NCBI RefSeq assembly: GCF_000470775.1
Contig: NC_022438.1
Location: forward strand, 186,001 to 250,000
Reading direction: 5' to 3'
Length of the DNA: 64,000 bases
Origin: Leifsonia xyli subsp. cynodontis DSM 46306
Lineage (GTDB): Bacteria > Actinomycetota > Actinomycetes > Actinomycetales > Microbacteriaceae
Below are positions 36,709-45,435 of this stretch, one piece after another. How positions within the stretch are numbered: position 1 is the first letter of the stretch; each line of letters opens with the position of its first letter. Below the pieces are notes generated by a model. It was not told the DNA's origin and searched no databases. It was given only the letters and a program-made list of their open reading frames with translations. The position numbers and the translations under genes were made by a program.

Positions 36709-38442
36709 TCAGGCGCGGAGCCAGGCAGTGGTGTCCTGGGGGAGGGAACGGCCATCGAGAGGGCCGCTCACGAGGATGACGTCGCCCTCCGGCAGCGGCA
36801 GCGGGGTGGCGCCCATATTGACGACGACCGTCACCTTCCCGGAACGGAATGTCAGGGTGTCGGGGCCGGTCTCCACCCAGGAGAGCGCCCCGAAGGCGAG
36901 ATCGTGCGCGCGGCGGGCGGCCAGCGCATCCCGATACATCGTTAGCGTGGAACCGGGGACGTTCTCCTGCGAGGAGCGGGTGTGCTCCGCCCAGGAGGCG
37001 GGCTGGGGCAGCCAGCTGGCTGAGCCGGGACCGAAGCCGTACGAGGGATCGGCGCCCTCCCACGGGATCGGAACGCGGCAGCCGTCGCGGCCGTAGCGCT
37101 CGCCTCCGGTGCGGAACCAGGTCGGGTCTTGCCGTGCGCTGTCGGGGAGGTCGATGGCCTCGGGCAGGCCGAGCTCCTCGCCCTGGTACAGGTACGCGGA
37201 ACCGGGCAGGGCGAGCATGAGCGCGGTCGCGGCGCGGGCGCGGCGGAGTGCGAAAGCGGGGTCCGGGATGCCCGTCGACAGTGGGCCGATGCCGTGGCCC
37301 TGCAGGTTCTCGCCGGTCAGGGCGAGGCGTGTGGCATGGCGCACGACGTCGTGGTTGGAGAGGACCCAGGTGCTCGGCGCACCGACGCTGCCGAAGACGC
37401 CGAGGGAGCGGTCGATGACTGTGCGCAGGGCCGCCGCGTCCCACGGGGTCTTCAGGTAGCCGAAGTTGAAAGTCTGCTGCATCTCGTCGGGGCGAACCCA
37501 GCGGGCGAGCTTCTCGAGCGGCTCGACCCAGGCTTCGCCGCAGAGGACCCGGTCGCCCTCGTACTCGGCGAGCACTGTGCGCCAGTCGCGGAAGATCTCG
37601 TGTACGCCGTCCTGCGCGAAGTAGGGCGGGGTCGGCGGCTCCTCGTCGGCGTGGCCTCCGATCTGCGGCTCCAAGCCGACGCCACTGGCCGTCCCGCCCA
37701 TGCTGCCCCTCTCGACGGGCGGGGTGTAGTCGGGCAGTCCCGGCTCTTTGATCATGCCGTGGGCGACATCCACCCGCACGCCGTCGACGCCGCGATCGAG
37801 CCAGAAGCGCAGGATGCCGCGGAACTGCTCCCAGACCCACGGGTTCGTCCAGTCCAGGTCGGGCTGCGACTTGTCGAAGAGATGCAGATACCACTCGCCG
37901 GGCTCGCCGTCGGCCTCGGCGACCCGGGTCCAGGCGGGGCCGCCGAAGATAGACTCCCAGTTGTTCGGCGGCAGCTCGCCGTGCTCGCCCTTGCCTTCGC
38001 GGAAGAGGTAGCGCCCGTGCTCCTCGCTGCCGGGGCCGGCGGCCAGGGCGGCCCGGAACCACTCGTGATCGCTGGACGAGTGGTTCGGGACAATGTCGAT
38101 GATCACGCGCATCCCCAGGTCGTGCGCGGTCGAGAGCAGCCGGTCGAGGTCGGAGAGAGTGCCGAAACGCGGGTCGACGTCGCAATAGTCGGCGACGTCG
38201 TAGCCGGCGTCGCGCTGCGGAGAGGTCTGGAACGGGGAGAGCCAGATCGCATCGACACCCAGGTCGCGCAGCGCCGGAAGACGGTGAGCGATTCCCGGCA
38301 GATCGCCCATCCCGTCGCCGTCCGCGTCCGCGAACGAGCGCGGGTAGATCTGGTAGATGACGGCGGAGCGCCACCACTCGCGCCCGGGCGTGCTCGGAGA
38401 GAGGGCGCTGGAGGGGGATGCGGGGGTCGGGATGCGGATCAC
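36709..38442 (-). CDS. GH13 alpha-glucosidase (oligo-1,6-glucosidase/maltase type)
   Basis: The 577-residue protein shows the GH13 regions: VIYQIYPRSFADADGDG, VIIDIVPNHSSSDHEWF (region I), DGVRVDVAHGMIK (catalytic nucleophile Asp), VLCGEAWVEP (acid/base Glu) and WVLSNHDVVRHATRLAL (transition-state Asp). A C-terminal beta domain follows (LTFRSGKVTVVVNMGATPLP). It hydrolyses alpha-glucosidic bonds of small oligosaccharides in the cytoplasm; no signal peptide is present. It is intact, with no sugar transporter beside it. Confidence 0.93.
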   Translation of the reverse strand: MIRIPTPASPSSALSPSTPGREWWRSAVIYQIYPRSFADADGDGMGDLPGIAHRLPALRDLGVDAIWLSPFQTSPQRDAGYDVADYCDVDPRFGTLSDLDRLLSTAHDLGMRVIIDIVPNHSSSDHEWFRAALAAGPGSEEHGRYLFREGKGEHGELPPNNWESIFGGPAWTRVAEADGEPGEWYLHLFDKSQPDLDWTNPWVWEQFRGILRFWLDRGVDGVRVDVAHGMIKEPGLPDYTPPVERGSMGGTASGVGLEPQIGGHADEEPPTPPYFAQDGVHEIFRDWRTVLAEYEGDRVLCGEAWVEPLEKLARWVRPDEMQQTFNFGYLKTPWDAAALRTVIDRSLGVFGSVGAPSTWVLSNHDVVRHATRLALTGENLQGHGIGPLSTGIPDPAFALRRARAATALMLALPGSAYLYQGEELGLPEAIDLPDSARQDPTWFRTGGERYGRDGCRVPIPWEGADPSYGFGPGSASWLPQPASWAEHTRSSQENVPGSTLTMYRDALAARRAHDLAFGALSWVETGPDTLTFRSGKVTVVVNMGATPLPLPEGDVILVSGPLDGRSLPQDTTAWLRA

Positions 38443-38670
38443 CTGTTTCGAGCGGAGGGATGGGTGGTCGGTCCCGCGAGCTCAGACGGCCGCGGTGTCG
38501 TCGGCGTTGCTGGACATCCTAACCGCCTCTCGCTGTCCGGTCCGCCGGGTCGGCGTTCCCTCGCGTGACGGGGCCGGTGTCAGGCCGGAGGTGGTCCGAG
38601 CCACTCCCTCCGGGATGCTATTCTCTTACGGTTGCCGAAAACGTCCGCGCCCTGGCCAGGACCCGGCTCC

Positions 38671-38742
<72 letters not shown>

Positions 38743-38779
38743 CCGTCTCCCCGATCGCCTCGCGATCGCAGGAGACCGC

Positions 38780-38853
38780 GGCGGGGTAGCTCAGGTGGTT
38801 AGAGCACACGGCTCATAATCGTGGTGTCGCGGGTTCGAGTCCCGCCCTCGCTA
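38780..38853 (+). tRNA. tRNA-Met (CAT), elongator type
   Basis: GGCGGGG pairs with CCTCGCT (38846-38852) allowing two G-U pairs. The anticodon CAT is at 38814-38816 in loop CTCATAA, and the T-arm has GCGGGTTCGAGTCCCGC. The acceptor starts with G1 rather than an initiator-type unpaired base, so this is the elongator. tRNA-Ile2 with a CAT anticodon cannot be fully excluded. Confidence 0.93.
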
Positions 38854-38864
38854 CAGAATCAGCG

Positions 38865-38890
38865 ATCCCGGTCTCCTCAGAGGCCGGGAT
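38865..38890 (+). terminator. terminator after the tRNA-Thr/tRNA-Met pair
   Basis: ATCCCGG (38865-38871) pairs with CCGGGAT (38884-38890), and the inner CTC/GAG bases extend the stem. It follows tRNA-Met by 12 bp. Confidence 0.75.
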
Positions 38891-39225
38891 TCGTCGTTTA
38901 AGCGGCCGCGGGTCTTCGGCCTCGCCGGTCAGGTAGGCTTCCATACCGTCGAATCCCGCTGCCAAAGTGCATAACGTCGCTGAGCACACCGCTAACGAGA
39001 CCATCACGACCACTCTCCTCACCATCGGTGGTAGCGCGTGACACCTTCCGCGCAGCGATGGGCGACGGGCCCTCCTGACTCGACAAACCGGGCTCGCCGA
39101 GTGATCGGCTGCCGCCATCCGGCACATCGCTGACCCGGTGGAACCTCGCTGCGCGGGCTGCGAGTCGGCTACCGTTCACTAGGGACGGCGGGTGCGCCGC
39201 CGGGACAATGGAGGATGGTGGGCCG
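38891..39225. other. gene-free stretch upstream of the fructokinase gene
   Basis: About 330 bp. A minus-strand open frame crosses it and runs into the tRNA-Met gene, which argues against it being real. It should contain the fructokinase promoter. Confidence 0.5.
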
Positions 39226-40110
39226 ATGATCGCGGGTATCGAGACCGGAGGGACGAAGATCGTCTGCGGCGTTGCGGAGCGGGGGAACCCGGCCGAGCCC
39301 GCACAGACGCGGCGGTTCCCCACGACCACACCCGAGGAGACGCTCGGTCGCATCGCCGACTTCCTCCACGAGGTCGGTCCTGTCGAGGCCGTGGGGGTGG
39401 CCTCCTTCGGACCGGTCGACGCCGATCCGTCCTCGGCCCGGTTCGGCTGGATGACCTCGACGCCGAAGCCAGGCTGGGCCGACACGGATGTGCTCGGCGC
39501 GGTGCGCTCCGCCGCGAACGCACCGGCTGCGTTCGTCAGCGACGTCACCGGCGCCGCCATCGGCGAATTCCGTGCCGGCGCCGGGCAGGGCGCCCGCAAT
39601 CTCGGCTACACGACCATCGGCACGGGCGTCGGTGTCGGGCTCATCCTGGACGGCCGCCCGGTGACGGGGAACGGCTGGCCGGAGCTGGGGCATCTTCTCG
39701 TGCGGCGCCACCCTGCCGACCGGTTCGCGGGCAACTGCCCATACCACGGCGACTGCCTCGAAGGACTGACCGCCGGGCCGGCCGTCAGCGCCCGGTGGGG
39801 AGCCGACGCCTCCTCGTTCTCCGCCGATGTGCGCGACGAGGCGTTCGACATCCTGGCCTACTACATCGCACAGCTCGCGGTGACGACGGTGCTCACGCTG
39901 GGACTCGACAGGATGGTGCTGGGCGGTGGCGTGATGCTGGCGCCCGGGCTGCTGGAGCGGGCCCGGCCGGTGCTGTCCGCCATCGCGGGTGGCTACGGGC
40001 CGCCCCAACTGGCCTCGGGCGACCCCCGCGATCTGCTCGTCGCGCCGGGTCTCGAGGGCTCCTCCGGGCTCGTGGGGGCGCTGAGCCTCGCCGCGGACCT
40101 CGTGGCCTGA
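39226..40110 (+). CDS. ROK-family fructokinase
   Basis: The protein of about 294 residues has the ROK phosphate loop IAGIETGGTKIVCGVAERGN, LGYTTIGTGVGVGLILDGRP and the zinc-binding motif of fructokinases, GHLLVRRHPADRFAGNCPYH followed by GDCLEGL (His and three Cys ligands). It should phosphorylate fructose with ATP. ATG at 39226 gives the normal N-terminus MIAGIETGGTK; ATG 39208 is an alternative. It is intact. IS481 copy 2 begins 216 bp downstream. Confidence 0.9.
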   Translation: MIAGIETGGTKIVCGVAERGNPAEPAQTRRFPTTTPEETLGRIADFLHEVGPVEAVGVASFGPVDADPSSARFGWMTSTPKPGWADTDVLGAVRSAANAPAAFVSDVTGAAIGEFRAGAGQGARNLGYTTIGTGVGVGLILDGRPVTGNGWPELGHLLVRRHPADRFAGNCPYHGDCLEGLTAGPAVSARWGADASSFSADVRDEAFDILAYYIAQLAVTTVLTLGLDRMVLGGGVMLAPGLLERARPVLSAIAGGYGPPQLASGDPRDLLVAPGLEGSSGLVGALSLAADLVA

Positions 40111-40326
40111 CGCCCGGGGTCGAGCCGGAATCCTCGTGCTGTCGGGGGATCGCCCTGGTGATCTTCTGTGAATCAGAATCGGTGCGGGCCGATTGTCCAT
40201 AATGAGTAAGAAATTTTGTATCAGGCATGTACAATGGACGAAACCGAGCGCCGTGGAAACATCCGGCTCTCCGTAACGGATAGGAGACCTGAACGGGTAC
40301 AGGACCTGTCCGGTCCGTGTATGCGT

Positions 40327-41432
40327 TGTGCTGCTCAGGGCAGTTGGTTGAGGTGTGACGCGATAGATGGGTGAGGACCTCCCGGTCGAGAGTGGGGCTG
40401 TCTAGTTTCCCTGCACTCGATGACTTAGGAGGTCCTCGTGACCCACGCTAATGCTGCTTTGACTCCTCGCGAATGCCTCCGCCTGGCCCGCCAAGTCGTC
40501 GACGACGGCTGGTCCGTTGCTGCGGCGGCGACCTACTTCCGAGTGTCCTGACGCACCGCGGACCGATGGGCTCGTCGTTACGTGGAGATGGGCGAGGCGG
40601 GAATGCTGGACCGTTCGTCACGGCCGCATCACAGCCCGAACAAGACCCCGCGAAGACTGGTCCGCAAGGTCGTGCATCTGCGGTGGAAGAAGCGGCTGGG
40701 ACCAGTCGGTATCGGCGCCCAGCTCGGCATGCCCGCCTCGACCGTTCACACGGTCCTCTCCCGGTGCCGGATCAATCGGCCCAGCCACGTCGACGTCCGC
40801 ACCGGCGAACCCGCCCGCCGCTACGAGCACGAGCATCCCGGATCGATGATCCACGTCGACATCAAGAAACTCGGCAACATCCCCGACGGTGGCGGCTGGC
40901 GCTACGTCGGACGTCTCCAGGGAGAGCGGAACAAGGCCATCACCGCGAAGCGGACCGGGAAACACGGGATCACCGGCGACATGATCACCGGCACAGCGTT
41001 CGTTCATACCGTCATCGACGATCACTCCCGTGTCGCTTACGCCGAGATCCACGACGACGAAACCGCCGCCACTGCAATCGCTGTTCTGCGTCGAGCGGTC
41101 GGCTGGTTCGCCAGCCGTGGCGTCACCGTCGAACAGGTGCTCTCCGACAACGGCTCCGCATACCGCTCATACGCCTGGCGCGACGCTTGCGCCGAGCTCA
41201 GCATCCAACCGAAACGCACCCGGCCCTACCATCCGCAGACGAACGGCAAGATCGAACGCTTCCACCGCACCCTCGCCGACGGCTGGGCATACGCCCGGCA
41301 CTACAACTCCGAATCAGCCCGCCGCAACGCACTCCCGGCCTGGCTGCACTCCTACAATCACCACAGGCCCCACACCGCCATCGGCAGCCAGCCACCCATC
41401 AGCAGATTGACCAACGTCCCTGAGAAACACAC
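40327..41432 (+). mobile_element. IS481-family insertion sequence, copy 2
   Basis: The roughly 1.1-kb element is nearly identical to copy 3. The right inverted end is followed by CTAG at 41433-41436; the left end (TGTGCTGCTCAGGGCAG) has no CTAG before it and several changed bases, so the two ends do not show a clean duplication. It truncates the PucR-type regulator gene on its right. A strong TTAGGAGG site precedes the transposase. Confidence 0.93.
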
Positions 41433-41436
41433 CTAG
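40438..41436 (+). pseudogene. IS481-family transposase, copy 2, TGA inside the HTH
   Basis: GTG at 40438 follows AGGAGG. The frame reads AALTPRECLRLARQVVDDG, meets TGA at 40549-40551 where the family has Trp (FRVS-stop-RTADRWARRY), then continues through the DDE domain: HVDIKKLG (Asp 141), VLSDNGSAY (Asp 237) and GKIERFHRTLADGW (Glu 273), a D-D(35)-E spacing. The stop TAG at 41434-41436 belongs to the flanking target CTAG, not to the element. Internal start at GTG 40582 would give a 284-residue catalytic domain without the first HTH. Confidence 0.88.
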
Positions 41437-42164
41437 TCGAGCCCTTCGGAGCCGACCGCGAGGACGCCTCTGAGACGACCGGCCGCGCCGAGCGCCTGCA
41501 ACGCGAACGGCCCGGCATCCGTCTCGGCTTTCCCCGCGGCGCGCCGGCGGCTGCGCAGTAGGGCCTCGGCGGCGTCGGCGAGCGTCGAGCGCGACGGCAC
41601 GCCGAGCGAGTCGGCCGGAGCCACGCGGTCGAGGGCTCCGTCGGCGTCGAACAGCGCGACCGGGCGCTCGATCTGCCGGGCGAGCTCCGCGAGGACGGCG
41701 CCGAGCGCATCCGGCCCCAGCGCGGCGAGCGAGATGGCCCGGGAGGCGCGCAGCGCTCAGATATTGCGCGCGTACGCGTCGGCGGCTACACGGTCGGCGA
41801 CGAACCGCGCGATCGCGATGAACGGCGTGCGATACGGCACCGCGAACAGCGCCAGACCTCCTCGCGTGCATGCTTCCACGAGCGCCTCCGGTGGCCCGTC
41901 GCAAACCACCTCCGTGCCGAAGCCGAGCCCGGCGATGCCGTGCGTCACGAGCCGCGCGACGTACGGCTCCACGTCCTCCGGCACACGGGTGACCAGCAGG
42001 ATCTGACCGGGGGAGAGGAACGGCGTCGGATCGGCGAGCTCGGAGCTGTGCGCCCACGACAGCGGAGCGTCCCGGTCTCCGACCGTGGCAGGGGTGATCG
42101 CGCTCAGCCCGAACTCGGGGTGCGCGAGCAACTGGCTGAGGGTGGCGGGCATCGGCGCTTCCAT
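41433..42164 (-). pseudogene. PucR-family regulator, nonsense codon and IS truncation
   Basis: The N-terminal PucR domain (MPATLSQLLAHPEFGLSAIT, ILLVTRVPEDVEPYVARLV, FIAIARFVADRVAADAYARN) ends at TGA 41757-41759, where a Trp is expected. The same frame continues (ALRASRAISLAALGPDALGA, RQIERPVALFDADGALDRVA, GRLRGVLAVGSEGLD) until it hits IS481 copy 2 at 41433. The C-terminal HTH is missing. PucR regulators commonly control the adjacent catabolic gene, here a divergent succinate-semialdehyde dehydrogenase, which may therefore be unregulated now. Confidence 0.85.
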
Positions 42165-42245
42165 CTGACAGGGTGTCGAATCCTGTCTTGAGAATTGTAC
42201 GTAGTGTCCAGGCGGCGGTGAGGACGGGCTCCTTACGATTCCGAT

Positions 42246-43724
42246 ATGACTCTCCCCGACTCCGACCCGACCGCCCGCGAGGCCGATCTCCTCGACCGCG
42301 TGCCGTCCGGCCTCTTCATCGGTGGCGTGTGGGAGGAAAGCTCCCGCGACCCGATCGAGGTGCGGGACCCCGCCACCGGACGCGTGATCAAGCGGATCGC
42401 CGACGCGAATCCGGACGATGGCCTCCGTGCTCTGGACGCCGCCGTCGCCGCCGCCGACGAGTGGGCGGCCACTGCGCCGCGGGTCCGCGCCGAGATCCTG
42501 CGCCGCGCCTTCGAGCTGCTGCAGGAGCGCCGGAGGGACTTCGCACTGCTGATGACGCTCGAGATGGGCAAGCCGCTGGCCGAGGCGAACGGCGAGGTCG
42601 CCTACGGCGGTGAGTTCCTGCGCTGGTTCTCCGAGGAGGCCGTCCGCATCACCGGCCGCTACGGCTCGACCCCCGAGGGCACCGGCACGATGGTCGTCTC
42701 GCAGCTACCGGTCGGACCGTGCTTCTTCATCACGCCGTGGAACTTCCCGCTCGCGATGGCGACCCGGAAGATCGCTCCCGCTCTCGCCGCCGGCTGCACC
42801 GTCGTCGTCAAGCCCGCCGAGCTCACCCCGCTCACGACGCTCGCCTTCGCGCAGCTCCTCGCCGACGCGGGCCTGCCGGACGGGGTGGTGAACGTCGTGC
42901 AGACCAGCGCCTCCGGAGCCGTCTCGGCCCCCATCATCGCGGACCCGCGGTTGCGCAAGCTCTCCTTCACCGGCTCCACTCCGGTCGGCCGCACCCTGCT
43001 CGCCCAGGCCGCGCAGAACGTGCTGCGCACCTCGATGGAGCTCGGCGGGAACGCTCCCTTCGTCGTCTTCGAGGATGCTGATCTGGAGGCGGCGGTGGAG
43101 GGCGCGATGGTGGCGAAGTTCCGCAACATCGGTCAGGCCTGCACCGCCGCCAATCGGTTCATCGTGCATGAGTCCGTCGTCGGCGAGTTCGCCAGCCGGA
43201 TCACGGAGCGGGTGCGCGCGATGCGGGTCGGCCGTGGGACGGAAGAAGGGGTGAGCATCGGTCCGGTGATCGACGGTCGGGCGGCCGATTCTTTGGCCGC
43301 GCTCGTCGGGGACGCCGTCGGACGGGGGGCCCGCGTGCTGACCGGGGGTTCGCGGATGGCCGGGGCGGGGACGTTCTTCGAGCCGACGGTGCTGGTGGAG
43401 GTGATGCCCGGCAGCGAGATCCTGCGCAAGGAGATTTTCGGACCGGTCCTCGCGATCGCTTCGTTCTCGTCCGAGGAGGAGGCTGTCGCGCGGGCGAACG
43501 ACACAGAGTACGGGCTTGTCTCGTATGTGTTCACGCGGGATCTTGCTCGCGGTCAGCGGATGATCGAGGGTCTGCAGACGGGGATGATGGGGCTGAACAC
43601 GGGTTTGGTTTCCAACGCGGCGGCGCCGTTCGGGGGTGTGAAGCAGTCGGGTCTGGGTCGCGAGGGCGGGGTGGAGGGCATCCACGAGTACCTCGACACG
43701 AAGTACACGCTGATTCCGGTCTGA
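42246..43724 (+). CDS. gabD: NAD(P)+-dependent succinate-semialdehyde dehydrogenase family protein
   Basis: The 492-residue aldehyde dehydrogenase has FITPWNFPLAMATRKIAPAL, the NAD-site LSFTGSTPVGRTLLAQA, the catalytic Glu MELGGNAPFVV, the nucleophile Cys in NIGQACTAANRFIVHE, and the C-terminal PFGGVKQSGLGREGGVEGIH. This set matches GabD-type enzymes that oxidise succinate semialdehyde, as in GABA breakdown; other small aldehydes remain possible. No GABA transaminase gene is present. It is intact and divergent from the broken PucR gene. Confidence 0.87.
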   Translation: MTLPDSDPTAREADLLDRVPSGLFIGGVWEESSRDPIEVRDPATGRVIKRIADANPDDGLRALDAAVAAADEWAATAPRVRAEILRRAFELLQERRRDFALLMTLEMGKPLAEANGEVAYGGEFLRWFSEEAVRITGRYGSTPEGTGTMVVSQLPVGPCFFITPWNFPLAMATRKIAPALAAGCTVVVKPAELTPLTTLAFAQLLADAGLPDGVVNVVQTSASGAVSAPIIADPRLRKLSFTGSTPVGRTLLAQAAQNVLRTSMELGGNAPFVVFEDADLEAAVEGAMVAKFRNIGQACTAANRFIVHESVVGEFASRITERVRAMRVGRGTEEGVSIGPVIDGRAADSLAALVGDAVGRGARVLTGGSRMAGAGTFFEPTVLVEVMPGSEILRKEIFGPVLAIASFSSEEEAVARANDTEYGLVSYVFTRDLARGQRMIEGLQTGMMGLNTGLVSNAAAPFGGVKQSGLGREGGVEGIHEYLDTKYTLIPV

Positions 43725-43818
43725 CGGACCCCGGAGAGTCAGCTCATATTCCAGACAGAATTGAAATGTTTTAGAATTTTACTAACATCGCATCCCGCCC
43801 CTCGTCTGGAGTTTCTCT

Positions 43819-44952
43819 ATGAGAAGACATCTCGCCATTCTGACCGGTGCCGCTCTCGCCCTTGGACTCACCGTTACCGGAGCCTCGGCTGCCGTCGCGG
43901 CCCCGCCAGCCGCTCCCGCGATCACGTCGCCGGCTGTGGGTGCGACGCTCTCGCACCCACAGCCCACGATCGTGGGAACCGCCGTGCCGGACGCCGTGAT
44001 CGCCGTGACGTTCGACGCGGGAACGGCGGAGGAGTCGACCGAATCGACCACTGCGTCGCTCGCGGGAGAATGGTCCCTCATCTCTGAGGCCGCCCTCTCG
44101 AACGGAGCACACACCGTCCAGGCGACGGCGACCCTCGGCGGGGAGACCAGCCCGGCCTCCGCTCCCGTCGCCTTCACGGTCGACTCGATCGCTCCCGCGC
44201 GCCCACTCATCACGAGCCCGGCCAACGGTTCGACCGTCGCCGACGCCCGGCCCGTCCTGACCGGGACGGCGGAGCCGAACGCCACGCTCGTCGTCCACAT
44301 CGACGGGGCGGCTGCCGGCGAAGCGCCGATCGAGAGCACCGGAGCCTGGACGTTCGTCCCGGCGGCGGCTCTGACCAACGGCCCGCACATGATCCAGGTG
44401 ACCGCGCGGGATGCTGCGGGCAACGTCTCCCTCCCCCGTGTGCTTTCCCTCACCGTCGATGCGCCGGCGCCCGCGGCCCCCGTCATCTCCACTCCCGCCG
44501 CCGGTGCTGTGGTGCCGACCGGGACGCCGACCATCGCCGGCACCGCCGAAGCCGACACGACCATCGCTGTGACCATCGACGGCGTGACCGCGGGGACGGT
44601 CCGCGCCGACGGCGCCGGTCTCTGGTCGTTCGCGCCCTCCGCCGCGCTGGCCGAGGGGGCACACACAGTCCGTGCCACCGCCACCAACGACTCCGGTTCG
44701 GTGAGCGACCCCTCGGACGAGGTCTCCTTCGCCATCCTCAGCACCGCACCTTCTGACGGTGATGACGATGGGCAGACGGCCCCGATCGGGAGCGACCCGG
44801 TGGCCGGCGCGCCAGCCACGATCGCCGAGACGGGCGCGCTCGCCCGGACGGGATCGACCGGCGCCCTTCCGCTCCTGTGGACCGGCTTCGCTCTCCTCCT
44901 CTTGGGCGCCGGGCTGACGGTGGCCGTGCGCCTTCGTCGCGCGACGAACTGA
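43819..44952 (+). CDS. surface protein with three Ig-like repeats and LAxTG sorting signal
   Basis: The 377-residue protein has a signal peptide (LAILTGAALALGLTVTGASA), three bacterial Ig-like domains of about 90 residues beginning PAITSPAVGATL, PLITSPANGSTV and PVISTPAAGAVV, each with a G-T-A-E/V strand and a final HTVQATA-like strand, then an acidic linker and the C-terminal signal LARTG, hydrophobic helix, RLRRATN. LAxTG is the class-E sortase motif used in high-GC actinobacteria. It is intact, so it is anchored to the wall. Its binding partner is unknown. Confidence 0.88.
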   Translation: MRRHLAILTGAALALGLTVTGASAAVAAPPAAPAITSPAVGATLSHPQPTIVGTAVPDAVIAVTFDAGTAEESTESTTASLAGEWSLISEAALSNGAHTVQATATLGGETSPASAPVAFTVDSIAPARPLITSPANGSTVADARPVLTGTAEPNATLVVHIDGAAAGEAPIESTGAWTFVPAAALTNGPHMIQVTARDAAGNVSLPRVLSLTVDAPAPAAPVISTPAAGAVVPTGTPTIAGTAEADTTIAVTIDGVTAGTVRADGAGLWSFAPSAALAEGAHTVRATATNDSGSVSDPSDEVSFAILSTAPSDGDDDGQTAPIGSDPVAGAPATIAETGALARTGSTGALPLLWTGFALLLLGAGLTVAVRLRRATN

Positions 44953-44968
44953 CGGGCACGGCCCGGCG

Positions 44969-45005
44969 GACCGGGGATGCGCTCCGCGCGCATCCCCGGT
45001 CTTTT
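44969..45005 (+). terminator. rho-independent terminator of the surface-protein gene
   Basis: GACCGGGGATGCGC (44969-44982) pairs with GCGCATCCCCGGTC (44988-45001) and is followed by TTTT. This is one of the few classic intrinsic terminators in the window. Confidence 0.9.
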
Positions 45006-45011
45006 CGCGCG

Positions 45012-45248
45012 TCAGTCCGCCTCGGCGGTGAGCCTTCGCCTCACGTCGTGCTCGACGAGCACGGGGATGAAGTCTCGCACGGGGGCGCCGGAGAAATCGT
45101 CGAGGTGCTCGTGGACGAGCTCGACGATGCGCTCGCGGTCGACCCCGGGGAAGCGCTCGGCCAGACGATCGACAGCGTGGCCGATGGCGACCTCTTCGTC
45201 AGCCGCGGACGGGGCAGGTGGGGCGGTGGTCGGGTCCTCATCGATCAT
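45012..45248 (-). CDS. small three-helix-bundle protein
   Basis: ATG at 45248 encodes 78 residues: a Pro-rich start, then VAIGHAVDRLAERFPGVDRE and VELVHEHLDDFSGAPVRDF, ending LVEHDVRRRLTAEAD. It resembles the actinobacterial family annotated as three-helix bundle dimerisation domain proteins, of unknown role. It lies downstream of katA on the same strand but is separated from it by a hairpin. Confidence 0.7.
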   Translation of the reverse strand: MIDEDPTTAPPAPSAADEEVAIGHAVDRLAERFPGVDRERIVELVHEHLDDFSGAPVRDFIPVLVEHDVRRRLTAEAD

Positions 45249-45376
45249 GACGCGATTATCCGCTCCGATGCCGGGTTGCGGAATGGAACGCATCGAAACC
45301 GTCCGGAGGGCGCCGCAGCCCGCGACGGCAGCGGGCGCGCACACCGGTCTGCTCCGCCGCCCGCGGAGAGGAACGG

Positions 45377-45410
45377 CGAAGGGCGCCCCGCCGAAGCGGG
45401 ACGCCCTTCG
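45377..45410 (-). terminator. terminator downstream of katA
   Basis: CGAAGGGCGCCCCGC (45377-45391) pairs with GCGGGACGCCCTTCG (45396-45410) with one C/A mismatch and a CGAA-type loop. It lies 26 bp after the katA stop. Confidence 0.8.
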
Positions 45411-45435
45411 CCCGGAACGCTCGCCGGATAAGGAC

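Noticed and set aside
38813..39127. Minus-strand frame with a hydrophobic start upstream of the fructokinase gene
   Set aside because: Its 3' end runs through the tRNA-Met gene, it has no ribosome-binding site and no recognisable motif.
40549..41759. UGA read as tryptophan, because several genes have TGA where Trp is expected
   Set aside because: Many intact genes here use TGA as their stop at the normal family end (proC, murB neighbours, tadA, menF), TGG is the ordinary Trp codon throughout, tRNA-Trp has a CCA anticodon, and TAG and frameshift lesions occur alongside.
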